Source of the DNA: Longimicrobiaceae bacterium
GTDB lineage: Bacteria; Gemmatimonadota; Gemmatimonadetes; Longimicrobiales; Longimicrobiaceae
Direction of reading: 5' to 3'
DNA length: 47,334 nucleotides
Assembly (NCBI GenBank): GCA_036375715.1
Contig: DASVBS010000067.1
Span: forward strand, 1 to 47,334
Each line of letters starts with the position of its first letter. Within the stretch, counting starts at the first letter, position 1. Below, in pieces: positions 17,875-26,475 of this stretch. The position numbers and the translations under genes were made by a program. The notes under the pieces were generated by a model that saw only the letters and a list, made by a program, of their open reading frames with translations, had not been told where the DNA came from and made no database searches.

Positions 17875-18948
17875 ATGAAGAAGCGATCGATCGGAAATTG
17901 CGCTGCAGCGCTGCTGTTCTGTGGCCTCGTCGCCGCGTGCGGGGGCGGCGATGCGGGCGGTGAAGGAGGGGGCGACCAGTCCCTGGACGCGGCCCTCGGC
18001 GGTGACGGCAGGCTCACCATTGCGATGATCGCGAAGAGCTCCACCAACCCCGTGTTCCTGTCGGCGCGCACCGGGGCGGAAGAGGCGGCGGCCGACCTCT
18101 CCCAGGCGCGCGGCGTTCCGATCGAGGTCGTCTGGCTCACACCGCCGCAGGAGGACGGTCAGGTTCAGGCGCAGCGGATCACCCAGGCGGTGAACGAGGG
18201 AGCCGACGCGATCCTCATCTCTGCCTCCGATCCAGGCAAGGTGACCACGGCAATCCGCGACGCGGTCAACCGCGGAGTCCTGGTGATGACGTTCGACAGC
18301 GACGTCCCCGATTCCGGCCGCTTCGCCTACTACGGGGTCGACGACATCGAGACCGGGCGCCGGGTCATGCAGGAGCTGGCCGCGCAGATGGGGAGCGAGG
18401 GCGGGGAGATCGGCATCCTTGCTGGCAACCAGAACGCTCCGAACCTGCAGATGCGCGTCAGGGGGGTGCGGGAGGAGGCGGCCAACCACCCGTCGATCCG
18501 CATCGCCGGCGTCTTCAATCACATCGAGACCCCGCAGGACGCGGCGGCCGAAGTGATCCGCGTGATGAATGCCTATCCCACCATTAGCGGCTGGGCAATG
18601 ATCGGCGGCTGGCCACTGTTTACCACCGCCTTGCTGGATGAGCTCGATCCTGAGCGGGTGAAGATCGTGGCGGTGGATGGCCTTCCGGCGGAGCTCCCGT
18701 ACGTCGATCGGGGCCTCGCCCCCGTGTTGCTGGCGCAGCCCGTCTACCAGTGGGGCTACGTCGGGGTGGAGACGATCGTGAAGAAGCTGCTCGACAACGA
18801 GGATGTGCCGGAGCGCATCCCCATGGAGCTGGTGCGGGTGACGAAGGACAACCTCGGCGACTGGGCTCGTCAGCTTCAGGAGTGGGGCTTCACCGACGTC
18901 GATCAGAAGTACCTCGCTCTTCCGTCCGCGGACAGCGCCGCGCAGTGA
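17875..18948 (+). CDS. Sugar ABC transporter substrate-binding lipoprotein
   Basis: The 357-residue protein has a lipoprotein signal with LVAAC (Cys 22), a short Gly/Asp-rich linker and then a periplasmic-binding-protein type I fold (Peripla_BP_4). It opens with RLTIAMIAKSSTNPVF (about 46-61), typical of RbsB-like proteins, and contains ADAILISASDP and later VDGLPAEL, which frame the sugar pocket. It would capture a monosaccharide in the periplasm and hand it to the permease. The gene is 22 bp after the permease, with GGGAG before the ATG, and it overlaps the ATPase start by 4 bp. The ligand cannot be assigned from sequence; the nearby GH20 enzyme makes an amino sugar plausible. Confidence 0.92.
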   Translation: MKKRSIGNCAAALLFCGLVAACGGGDAGGEGGGDQSLDAALGGDGRLTIAMIAKSSTNPVFLSARTGAEEAAADLSQARGVPIEVVWLTPPQEDGQVQAQRITQAVNEGADAILISASDPGKVTTAIRDAVNRGVLVMTFDSDVPDSGRFAYYGVDDIETGRRVMQELAAQMGSEGGEIGILAGNQNAPNLQMRVRGVREEAANHPSIRIAGVFNHIETPQDAAAEVIRVMNAYPTISGWAMIGGWPLFTTALLDELDPERVKIVAVDGLPAELPYVDRGLAPVLLAQPVYQWGYVGVETIVKKLLDNEDVPERIPMELVRVTKDNLGDWARQLQEWGFTDVDQKYLALPSADSAAQ

Positions 18949-20450
18949 GCACGCCAGCGGTTCGCTTCGAGGGCATCACCAAACGTTTCCCCGGCGTACA
19001 GGCGCTCACCGACGTCTCCTTCGAGATCTCGGTGGGCTCCTGCCACGCCCTGTGTGGCGAGAACGGCGCCGGCAAGAGCACGCTCGGCAAGCTGCTCGCG
19101 GGGATCCACAAGCCGGACGAGGGGAGACTCTACGTCCAGGGGAAGGAGGTGCGGTTCGAGAGTCCCCGGGAGGCCCTGGCGGCGGGGATCGGGATGGTGC
19201 ACCAGGAGCTCGCCTTCTGCGAAAACCTGTCGGTCGCGGAGAACCTCTGCCTCGGCTCGCTGCCGACCCGGCGTGGCCTCCTCTCGCGGTCGGAGATGGC
19301 GAAGCGGGCAAAGGCCATGCTGGCGCGCATCGGTACGCGGCTGGACGTCACGCGTCCGGTCGGCGAGCTGACGGTGGGCCAGCAGCAGATGGTGCAGATC
19401 GCCGCCGCCGTGGGCAGCGGCGCGCGCATCCTGGTCTTCGACGAGCCGACCAGCAGCCTCAGCCAGCACGACGTCGAGCACCTCTGCGCCCTCATCGACA
19501 GGCTTTGCGCCGACGGGGTTACCTGCATCTACGTCTCGCACCGGATGCCGGAGATCTTCCGCCTCTGCGACACCGTGACCGTGCTGCGCGACGGGCGGCA
19601 CGTGGCCACGAAACCGATCAGAGAGGTGGATGAGGCGCAGCTGGTCGAGCTGATGATTGGCAGGCGCCTGGCCGAGTACTTCCCCGGACACGCACACGCG
19701 TCGGACGGGCCGGTGCGCCTGCGCGTCGAAGGCCTCTCCAGCCCAGGCAAGTTCCAGGACATCTCATTCACTGTGCGCGCCGGCGAGGTGGTGGGGCTGG
19801 CGGGCCTGGTCGGCGCCGGCCGGTCCGAGGTCGCCACCGCGATCTTCGGGTTGGACTCGGAGGCGCGGGGACAGCTATGGATGGACGGGGAGCCGATGCC
19901 GATGGCCGGGGCGAAGAACGCGATGCGCCGGGGGATCGGGCTGGTTCCGGAGGATCGAAAGCGCGCGGGGTTGGTGCTGGGGATGAGCTGCCTGCACAAC
20001 TTCTCCCTGCCCAACCTGGAGCGGCTATCGCGCTTCTCCTGGATCCGGCGGAGAGCCGAGCGCTCCGAGGCGGAGGCGCACTTCGGGCGCCTGCGAGTGC
20101 GCACCCCGGATGCTGACTTCGTCATCGCGGGGCTATCCGGAGGGAACCAACAGAAGATCGTGCTGGCGAAGTGGCTCGCAGCCAACGTAAAGCTGCTCAT
20201 CCTGGACGAGCCGACCCGAGGCGTGGACGTCGGCGCCAAGGCCGAGATCCACGGCATCATAGATCAGCTCGCCTCTCAGGGAACGGCGGTGCTGCTCATC
20301 TCCAGCGAGCTCCCCGAGCTCATCAACCTCTCCAGCCGCATTCTCGTGCTGCGCGAGGGCCGGTTGGTGGGGGAGGTACCCCGCGAGCGCGCCACGCAAC
20401 CCACCCTGCTGCGCCTCATGGCCGGGCTCGAGGTGGGGGCGGCCGCTTGA
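18945..20450 (+). CDS. Sugar ABC transporter ATPase with two nucleotide-binding domains (RbsA/MglA-like)
   Basis: I place the start at GTG 18945, which overlaps the binding-protein stop as GTGA; the protein then opens with STPAVRFEGITKRFPG, the normal N-terminus, and is 501 residues, the usual length. The first domain has Walker A GENGAGKST (38-46), signature LTVGQQQ and Walker B ILVFDEPTSS. The second has a degenerate Walker A (GLVGAGRSE), signature LSGGNQQK and Walker B LLILDEPTRGVD, the asymmetry expected in this family. It powers the importer of the operon. The GTGA overlap implies translational coupling. No kinase, isomerase or repressor gene for the imported sugar is in the operon. Confidence 0.94.
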   Translation: MSTPAVRFEGITKRFPGVQALTDVSFEISVGSCHALCGENGAGKSTLGKLLAGIHKPDEGRLYVQGKEVRFESPREALAAGIGMVHQELAFCENLSVAENLCLGSLPTRRGLLSRSEMAKRAKAMLARIGTRLDVTRPVGELTVGQQQMVQIAAAVGSGARILVFDEPTSSLSQHDVEHLCALIDRLCADGVTCIYVSHRMPEIFRLCDTVTVLRDGRHVATKPIREVDEAQLVELMIGRRLAEYFPGHAHASDGPVRLRVEGLSSPGKFQDISFTVRAGEVVGLAGLVGAGRSEVATAIFGLDSEARGQLWMDGEPMPMAGAKNAMRRGIGLVPEDRKRAGLVLGMSCLHNFSLPNLERLSRFSWIRRRAERSEAEAHFGRLRVRTPDADFVIAGLSGGNQQKIVLAKWLAANVKLLILDEPTRGVDVGAKAEIHGIIDQLASQGTAVLLISSELPELINLSSRILVLREGRLVGEVPRERATQPTLLRLMAGLEVGAAA

Positions 20451-20535
20451 CGGCACCCGATTGCGCACCGCGACATGTCGGGGCGTCTTCTGACGCGATC
20501 CTCCTTCCTCGCGGCGCGATCTCCCGCCCCGAGAT

Positions 20536-22443
20536 CTACCAGGCGATCCCGTAATCCTCCCCGTGGTTGCTGGAGCCACCCCACATGGTTCCGTGCTCCC
20601 GATCGAAGAAGATGGCGTTGATCGGCCCCGAGGTCCGCTCTTCGAAAGTGAGCGTGTACCCCATTTTCCGTAGCTCGTTGCGGACCCAGGGCGGCGTGTC
20701 CTCCTGCAGGAGGAGGCGGCCCGGCTGGATCTCGTGCTGGCCGAAGGAGCCGCGCATCTGGAAGGAGTTGACGTTGGGCGCCTCGACCGCCTCCTGCACG
20801 GTCATCCCGAACTCGACCACGTTCAGGAAGAACTGCAACAGGTTCTGGTCCTGGCTGTCGCCGCCCTGCACGGCGAAGGAGAGGAAGGGCTTGCCGTCCT
20901 TCAGCGCCATGCTCGGCGTCAGCGTCACCCGCGGCTGTTTGCCGGGCGCGACCACGTTGAACGGGTTCTCGGCCGGGTCGGTGACGAAGCTCTGCATGCG
21001 CTGGCTGAGCCCGATCCCCGTCCGGCCGGCGATGACCGCCGGGATCCACCCACCCGACGGGGTGATGGAGACGACCCATCCCTCCTCGTCGGCCGCTTGT
21101 ACGCTGGTGGTGCCGGCGTAGAAGGCCTCCTCGGTGGTCATTCCCCGCAGTGAGGTGGTGGCGGTGTCGGCGTCCTGCTTCTGGTCGTGCGCCGGCATGG
21201 GGGTGGCCCCGGCCGCTCCGGGAGGCGGGATGATCGCCGTCTCGTGCCAGCGCTCCAGCAGGTCGGTATAGGGGTTGGTGTCACCCTGGTAGGGGTAAGG
21301 GTCGCCCGGACCGGCCCCCGGGTCGTTGCGCACCCAGTCGATCTGCTGCGCCCTCGCGCGGGCGTACTCCTTCGAGAGCAGGCCCTCGATCGGTTCCTCC
21401 GGGGGCACGGCGGGGTCGCCGTAGTAGAAGTCGCGGTCGGCGTAGGCGAGGTTCATCGCCTGGTACAGCGCGTGGATGTAGCGCGCGCTGTTGTAGCCCA
21501 TCGATTTCAGATCGAAGTTCTCCAGGATGTTCAGTGCCTGGAGCATGACCGGCCCCTGCGTCCAGTGGGTGAGCTTGTAGACCTCGATCCCTTTATAGGT
21601 GGACGAGACCGGCTTCTCTAGCTTGACCTCCCAGTTCGCAAGGTCTTCCAGGGTGATGAGGCCGCCCTCCTCCTGCACGCCGCGCACGAACTCGCGCGCG
21701 ATGTCACCGCGGTAGAAGCGATCGTAGGCCGCCATGATCGCTTCCTCGCGGGAGCGTCCCTGCCGCAGCGCCTCGCGCTCCGCCTCCACCAGCTTCATGA
21801 GCGTGGCGGCGAGATCGGGCTGTCGGAAGATCTCGCCGGGGTAGGGGGCCTCCCGCTCCTCACCCAGGTGGGGCAACATGACCGCGGGGGAGTAGCGCCA
21901 CTCCTTGATCCACTCCTTCTCCCGCTCGATGGAGTTGGCGGTCTCGGCGTCGATGGGGTAGCCGTTCGCGAGCTGGATGGCGGGAGCGAGGACCTGCTCC
22001 AGCGACATGGTGCCGAAGCGGGCCAGCATCACCATCAACCCGCCCGGCGTGCCCGGGGTGGTCGCCGCGAGGGGGCCGTACTCCGGGAGATAGCGCATGT
22101 CCCGGGCGAGGAAGAATTCCGGGGTCGCCCCGGTGGGCGCCACGCCCATCGCGTTGATCCCGATGACCTCGTTGGTGTGGGGGTTGAAGATGAGAGCCTG
22201 CGTCTCCCCGCCCCAGCTCAGCACGTCCCACATCGTAGCCGTGGCCGCCAGCATGGCCGCCGCCGCGTCGACCGCGTTGCCCCCTTGCTGGAAGATCATC
22301 GCTCCCGCGGTCGCCGCCAGCGGCTTGCCGGTGATGGCGACCCAGTGTCTCCCATGCAGGGGTGGTTTCTGCGTCTGCTGCCCCGGGAGCTTGGTGGGAA
22401 GAGTGAGGATCAGCAGGGCGGCGACCAGACCGGCTCGGAGCAT
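20536..22443 (-). CDS. Gamma-glutamyltransferase family protein, exported
   Basis: The start at 22443 follows GGGAG and yields a 635-residue protein with a signal peptide ending near residue 22. It is an Ntn-hydrolase of the gamma-glutamyltranspeptidase family. NAVDAAAAMLAATAT (56-70) is the large-subunit signature, and AGTTSVQAADEEG (443-455) is the self-cleavage site, with T445 the expected new N-terminal nucleophile. SGGW (463-466) sits where the oxyanion-hole segment is expected. The enzyme would process gamma-glutamyl compounds such as glutathione in the periplasm. The linker before the cleavage site (about 375-440) is long and low in complexity. It is convergent with the ABC ATPase gene, 86 bp away. 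Confidence 0.92.
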   Translation of the reverse strand: MLRAGLVAALLILTLPTKLPGQQTQKPPLHGRHWVAITGKPLAATAGAMIFQQGGNAVDAAAAMLAATATMWDVLSWGGETQALIFNPHTNEVIGINAMGVAPTGATPEFFLARDMRYLPEYGPLAATTPGTPGGLMVMLARFGTMSLEQVLAPAIQLANGYPIDAETANSIEREKEWIKEWRYSPAVMLPHLGEEREAPYPGEIFRQPDLAATLMKLVEAEREALRQGRSREEAIMAAYDRFYRGDIAREFVRGVQEEGGLITLEDLANWEVKLEKPVSSTYKGIEVYKLTHWTQGPVMLQALNILENFDLKSMGYNSARYIHALYQAMNLAYADRDFYYGDPAVPPEEPIEGLLSKEYARARAQQIDWVRNDPGAGPGDPYPYQGDTNPYTDLLERWHETAIIPPPGAAGATPMPAHDQKQDADTATTSLRGMTTEEAFYAGTTSVQAADEEGWVVSITPSGGWIPAVIAGRTGIGLSQRMQSFVTDPAENPFNVVAPGKQPRVTLTPSMALKDGKPFLSFAVQGGDSQDQNLLQFFLNVVEFGMTVQEAVEAPNVNSFQMRGSFGQHEIQPGRLLLQEDTPPWVRNELRKMGYTLTFEERTSGPINAIFFDREHGTMWGGSSNHGEDYGIAW

Positions 22444-22542
22444 GGTGGATCTCCCTGGATGATTTGCGGTCTTGAGGCGGGGGCACGAACGCCTCAAAGA
22501 ATGAGGGCAGGGACGCCCGCGGCGCCAGGGGGTGGCACGGCG

Positions 22543-24174
22543 CTATTCTCCGGCCGAAGCGAGGAACCGATCCGCCTCGCGGGGCTCCGGCCGGGTGGCG
22601 TCAGCCTCCTCCATCAGGGTCCGGAGGGCCGTGTAGTGCGCGCGGGCCCGTTCGACATTCCCGGCCGCCTCGGCGGCTCGGGCGGCGCCGAACAGGGTGC
22701 GGGCCCGGTTGGGCTCGCGCTGCAGGGTGATCTCATAGGCGCTCAGCGCCTCCGCGGGGCGGTCCAGCTCGAGCAGGAGATCGCCTTCCAGTTCCCGCGC
22801 GGGGAGGATCGGGCCCGGGGTGACCGGGTGCTTCTCCACACTCTCCTCGACCTCGGCGGCTTCGCGCGCCAGGCGCAGCGCCGCTTCGTCGTCGCCCAGG
22901 GCGTGGGCGACCCACGCCTCACCGGCCAGCCGCTGGGCCTGGACCACGGTGGCCCAGTAGCTGTCGCCGCGCTCGCGCAGGGTGGACTCGAGCTGCGCCA
23001 GCACCGCCAGGTCGACCTGCGCGGCGTCAGGATTCCCGGAACGCGCCGCCCCGATCGTCCGGGCGAAGCGCGTCACCCCCTCGACAAAGGGGAGGGCGTC
23101 GACCGGGACGCGGAGGGAGGCGGCCGCCGCCCAGTCGTTGCGCTCCAGTGCGAAGCGCGCGGGCATCGCAGTGAAGTTGTAGCCGAGCAGCCCGGCGTAG
23201 AAGCGGTCGGGGTTCTGCACGGCGCGCTCGACGACCTGCCGGGCCGCCTCGTCCTGCCCGAGCTGGAGGTGGGCGTAGACCAGGTAGTCCATGGGGTGAA
23301 CGGCCGCGTTCGAGTCCGGCTCCGCGCGCGCCGATCGAGCATTGGTCTCGATCGATTCGTGCCAGTCGCCCAGCCGGGTGAAGATGTGCGAGGGCATGTG
23401 CAGCGCGTGCGGGGCCGACGGCGCGATCTCGGCGTATGCTCTCGCCGCGTCGCGTCCGCGCGCCGCCAACGCCGGTGCATCGTAGGCGTGAATGAGGTAG
23501 TGGGCCAGTCCGGGGTGGTCGGGCTGGGCGTCGAAGAGCGGCTGCATCATCTCCGCCGCGGCGAGCTGGCGGGCGAAGGTGAGGTCGTCGGGTGGTGAGT
23601 TCGCGATCATTGCGCGCCCATAGAAGATCGCCGCCTCGTGGTCCTCGGGGTGGGCGGCGTACAGGGCGGCGAGCGCCTCCTCCTGAGCGGTGATGCGCGA
23701 GCCGAAGTCGCGATCGGCCGGACCCGAGTAGTAGGCGACGACCGCATCGGCATACATCTGCTCCCGATGGGACTGCGACGCCGCCAGTCGATGTGCCTCT
23801 TCCGCCGCTTCGAGGCCGGCGCGGAGCGCGTCTTCGGGGGGCACCGCGCGGGTCATGGGGTTCCCCATCAGCGTCATGGCTAGGCCCCAGTGCGCCATGG
23901 CACAGGTGGGATCCGCCTCCGCAAGTTGACGAAATGCTTCTTCCGCCACGGTGAACCAGAGGGAGTGAAGCATGGCGACCGCCCGGTTCAGCTCGTCCGC
24001 TACCTCCGCCGCACAACTGGAGGCGAACGTGACGGTGCCGAGTGTCTCCGGATCACCGGCGGGATGATCGTGTTCCTGGGCCCCGGCGACGGGGACATTG
24101 AAGAGGACGAGGAGGACGGCGGCGGTCGCGACCTGGTGGGCGCGGCCACGGGCGGAGCGGGGGAGGAGAGACAT
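22543..24174 (-). CDS. Secreted TPR protein, paralogue of the one at 9093-10808
   Basis: From the ATG at 24174, preceded by GGAGG, the product has 543 residues and a signal peptide ending near residue 33 (VAGAQ). TPR-like helices occur at about 55-100 and over the last 150 residues. HYLIHAYD (225-232) and HALHMPSHIF (256-265) match in order and spacing the CHFYIHAVEE and HLVHMPGHIY motifs of the other TPR protein. A short His-rich stretch (QEHDHPAG, 33-40) follows the cleavage site. The CxxC of the paralogue is reduced here to a single Cys (C91). The repeats suggest protein binding; the conserved His pattern suggests metal or a catalytic site, which I cannot confirm. It lies 99 bp upstream of the gamma-glutamyltransferase on the same strand. 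Confidence 0.85.
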   Translation of the reverse strand: MSLLPRSARGRAHQVATAAVLLVLFNVPVAGAQEHDHPAGDPETLGTVTFASSCAAEVADELNRAVAMLHSLWFTVAEEAFRQLAEADPTCAMAHWGLAMTLMGNPMTRAVPPEDALRAGLEAAEEAHRLAASQSHREQMYADAVVAYYSGPADRDFGSRITAQEEALAALYAAHPEDHEAAIFYGRAMIANSPPDDLTFARQLAAAEMMQPLFDAQPDHPGLAHYLIHAYDAPALAARGRDAARAYAEIAPSAPHALHMPSHIFTRLGDWHESIETNARSARAEPDSNAAVHPMDYLVYAHLQLGQDEAARQVVERAVQNPDRFYAGLLGYNFTAMPARFALERNDWAAAASLRVPVDALPFVEGVTRFARTIGAARSGNPDAAQVDLAVLAQLESTLRERGDSYWATVVQAQRLAGEAWVAHALGDDEAALRLAREAAEVEESVEKHPVTPGPILPARELEGDLLLELDRPAEALSAYEITLQREPNRARTLFGAARAAEAAGNVERARAHYTALRTLMEEADATRPEPREADRFLASAGE

Positions 24175-24324
24175 GGCGAACCTCCGGAGCTGCGGTGGAG
24201 GCCGGCGATCCGGGCGGAGGGGTACGCGCCCGGGGGTGTGAGCGACGCTCGATCGAGGATGAGCGCGCTGGATCAAAGGATGTGTGTCGTGCGCGGTGGG
24301 GGCAACGATCATGCGACGGCAAGA

Positions 24325-24360
24325 CGGATCCCACCGCAAATGTTCTCGCGATGGGATCCG
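24325..24360 (-). terminator. 9-bp hairpin after the metalloprotease gene
   Basis: CGGATCCCA (24325-24333) and TGGGATCCG (24352-24360) are perfect 9-bp arms around an 18-nt loop, 16 bp beyond the stop of the minus-strand gene ending at 24376. Downstream on that strand comes TCTTGCC, without a strong U run. It probably ends that transcript before the TPR gene. The rest of the gap to 24174 shows nothing else. Confidence 0.45.
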
Positions 24361-24375
24361 TGCGGGACGGGGTTG

Positions 24376-25341
24376 CTACCAGGAAGCGAAGTTCCCGCAG
24401 AACGATGCCTTGTCCGTTCCGCGCAGTGACTGCAGCGGCTCCACATACGCCGCATTCATGACCGCCCGCGGAGCGAAGTGGAGCTTCCCGTTGGCGTTGG
24501 TCACGAAGATCTTGCCGAAATGGTCGATGCCGAGCGCGTGGCCGTTCTCGTGGATGGCGACCGACTGCAGATCGATCGCGTCCACGGCACTGGGGTCATT
24601 GCCCACCCAGAAGTAGCCGAGGTTGTACCAGATCTCGGCGAGCGCCGCGTCGGCTCGGCCGTTGTTGTCGATGTCGGTGGCGTTCCCGTTGTCGTCGACG
24701 AAGGCGTAGGTGAACGTGACCCCGAGCACCTCCGGCGGCATCAACATCCAGCCCGCCAGGATGATGTCCGCGGCCCAGTCCACTACCAGGGAGTCCTCGA
24801 CCACGATAGGGGGTGTTCCGTCGTCGGGCACGCGCACCAGGTCGACCTCGCCACAGGGGAGTGCTTCCCAGGGTTCGAAGGTGGAGGCGAGGAAGTCACC
24901 GAGGTATTCGACGCCGGGGAAGCTCGCGCGAGTGAAGGCGAAGGCCGCGCTCTCGTCGATCAGGTAGGTGAGCTCCTTCCCCGTTGCTCCGCGTCGCGGG
25001 TCGCCCGGGACCCAGAAGATGGACATCCGCTTCGTCCGATCGTTGGCGAAGATGGTCGTGCCAACGTCGGCCGGTGCGCCGGGAGCGAGTAGCAGGTCGG
25101 CGCTCTGCACGCGCAGAGTCGCTCCGCTCGCGGTGAGCCTGGCGTTGATCTCCGCCAGGCGGTTCTCGAAGAAGCCAGCGACCTCGCCGGTCGCCTCCGC
25201 GGGCACCGCGAGGAACTCCGGGTTCAGGGCACGAGCCAGGTTCGGATCGCCGGGCACCAGCCCCGTGCTGGGGAGGTCCGAACAGGCGGCGAGGACGAGG
25301 ACGCCCGCAGCGGTCAGCGCGGCACTTCGGATCGGGTGCAT
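24376..25341 (-). CDS. Matrixin-like zinc metalloprotease, lipoprotein
   Basis: The 321-residue product starts at ATG 25341 behind an AGGAG site. It has a lipoprotein signal (AAGVLVLAAC, Cys 20). HENGHALGIDH (264-274) is the HExxHxxGxxH zinc motif of metzincins, with E265 as catalytic base, and VMNAAY (294-299) fits the Met-turn. DIDNNGRADAALAEIWYN (223-240) resembles the calcium-binding and S-loop region of matrixins. It is thus a probable endopeptidase tethered at the cell envelope. Residues 40-160 form a prodomain-like or substrate-binding region that I do not recognise. Two other cysteines (C163 and C315) could pair. The gene is divergent from a sugar-isomerase-like gene. Confidence 0.85.
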   Translation of the reverse strand: MHPIRSAALTAAGVLVLAACSDLPSTGLVPGDPNLARALNPEFLAVPAEATGEVAGFFENRLAEINARLTASGATLRVQSADLLLAPGAPADVGTTIFANDRTKRMSIFWVPGDPRRGATGKELTYLIDESAAFAFTRASFPGVEYLGDFLASTFEPWEALPCGEVDLVRVPDDGTPPIVVEDSLVVDWAADIILAGWMLMPPEVLGVTFTYAFVDDNGNATDIDNNGRADAALAEIWYNLGYFWVGNDPSAVDAIDLQSVAIHENGHALGIDHFGKIFVTNANGKLHFAPRAVMNAAYVEPLQSLRGTDKASFCGNFASW

Positions 25342-25462
25342 CGAGGACTCCTGTCGGTCGGTGGGGGAGGAGGGCTCCCGACAACTGCGCTCCGGAAAGA
25401 GCGGCAGGTAGATGGCGACAGCTCGGGAGGGCTGGAGTGTCGCCTGCGTCACCCTGCGCCTA

Positions 25463-25474
25463 AAACGTACGTTT
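25463..25474. promoter_or_regulatory. 12-bp perfect palindrome, candidate operator
   Basis: AAACGTACGTTT is a perfect palindrome in the 250-bp divergent gap between the metalloprotease and the sugar-isomerase-like gene. Its position, 118 bp before one start and 122 bp before the other, suits a regulator site, but no matching regulator or second copy was noticed. Confidence 0.3.
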
Positions 25475-25591
25475 GTCAAGGCGCTCGGCGAGGCGTCGGC
25501 CTCGAGCGGGAAATGCTGGATTTTCGCGCCGCACCGTCCCAGACTAAGAGGAAGATCCTACCCACTCCCAACCCCCAGGCGAGATCCTGCG

Positions 25592-26470
25592 ATGCGGCGT
25601 AGACAATTCCTTCGTTCCGGGGTCGCGGCAGGAGCCACGGCCCTCGGCGCCCTGAAACTTTCCCCTGTCGAGGCCCTGGCCGAGGAGATGCGCATGACCA
25701 CCGGTTCCGGTTCGGCGGGCGAGATCAAGCAGTCGGTATGCAAGTGGTGCTATCCGGACATCCCGCTCGACGAGTTTGCCGCCGCGGTCAAGCAGATCGG
25801 CATACAGTCAGTGGAGCTGCTCTCCCCGGACGACTTTCCTATCCTGAAGAAGCACGGCCTGATCTGCGCAATGGTGAACGGCCCCAGCGCAATCAACAAC
25901 GGTTGGAATCGCCTGGAGAACCACGACCGTTTCGTCCCCGCCTTCGAGGAGCGCATCCGCCAGGTGGCGGAGGCCGGTTTCCCCAACGTGATCTGCTTCT
26001 CCGGCAACCGGGACGGGATGGACGACGAGGAGGGGCTGGAGAACTGCGTGGTGGGGTTGCGGCGGATCCTTCCCACCGCGGAGCGCTACGGCGTGACCAT
26101 CTGCATGGAGCTGCTCAACAGCAAGGTCGACCACCCCGACTACATGTGCGATCACACCGCCTGGGGGGTCGAGCTGGTGAAGCGGCTCGACTCAGAGCGC
26201 TTCAAGCTGCTCTACGACATCTACCACATGCAGATCATGGAGGGGGATGTCATCCGCACGATCCGCGAGAATCACCAGTACATCGCGCACTACCACACCG
26301 CCGGTAATCCCGGCCGCCACGAGCTCGACGAGTCCCAGGAGCTCTACTATCCCGCCATCATGCGGGCCATCAAGGAGACCGGCTTCCAGGGTTACGTGGC
26401 GCAGGAGTTCGTGCCCACGCGGGAGCCGCTGGTGTCGCTGGCGGAGGCGTATCGGGCGTGTGATGTGTGA
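25592..26470 (+). CDS. Tat-exported TIM-barrel sugar isomerase (hydroxypyruvate isomerase-like)
   Basis: From ATG 25592 the product has 292 residues and begins with the Tat-type signal RRRQFLRSGVAAGATALGA. The rest is a xylose-isomerase-like TIM barrel close to the hydroxypyruvate isomerase group. Expected metal ligands are E173 (CMELLNSK), D209 (LYDIYHMQ), H235 (AHYHTAGNPGR) and E272 (QEFVP). The family interconverts aldoses or ketoses and hydroxypyruvate; here the enzyme is apparently exported folded to the periplasm, where an isomerase substrate is less obvious. It may act on an oxidised or cyclic sugar. A CAAGGTGA repeat array begins 6 bp after its stop codon. Confidence 0.85.
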   Translation: MRRRQFLRSGVAAGATALGALKLSPVEALAEEMRMTTGSGSAGEIKQSVCKWCYPDIPLDEFAAAVKQIGIQSVELLSPDDFPILKKHGLICAMVNGPSAINNGWNRLENHDRFVPAFEERIRQVAEAGFPNVICFSGNRDGMDDEEGLENCVVGLRRILPTAERYGVTICMELLNSKVDHPDYMCDHTAWGVELVKRLDSERFKLLYDIYHMQIMEGDVIRTIRENHQYIAHYHTAGNPGRHELDESQELYYPAIMRAIKETGFQGYVAQEFVPTREPLVSLAEAYRACDV

Positions 26471-26475
26471 GGGGG

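Noticed and set aside
21868-23598. A 576-codon open frame spanning the gamma-glutamyltransferase and TPR genes in antisense
   Set aside because: It crosses two real genes and the gap between them and has no protein-like motif.
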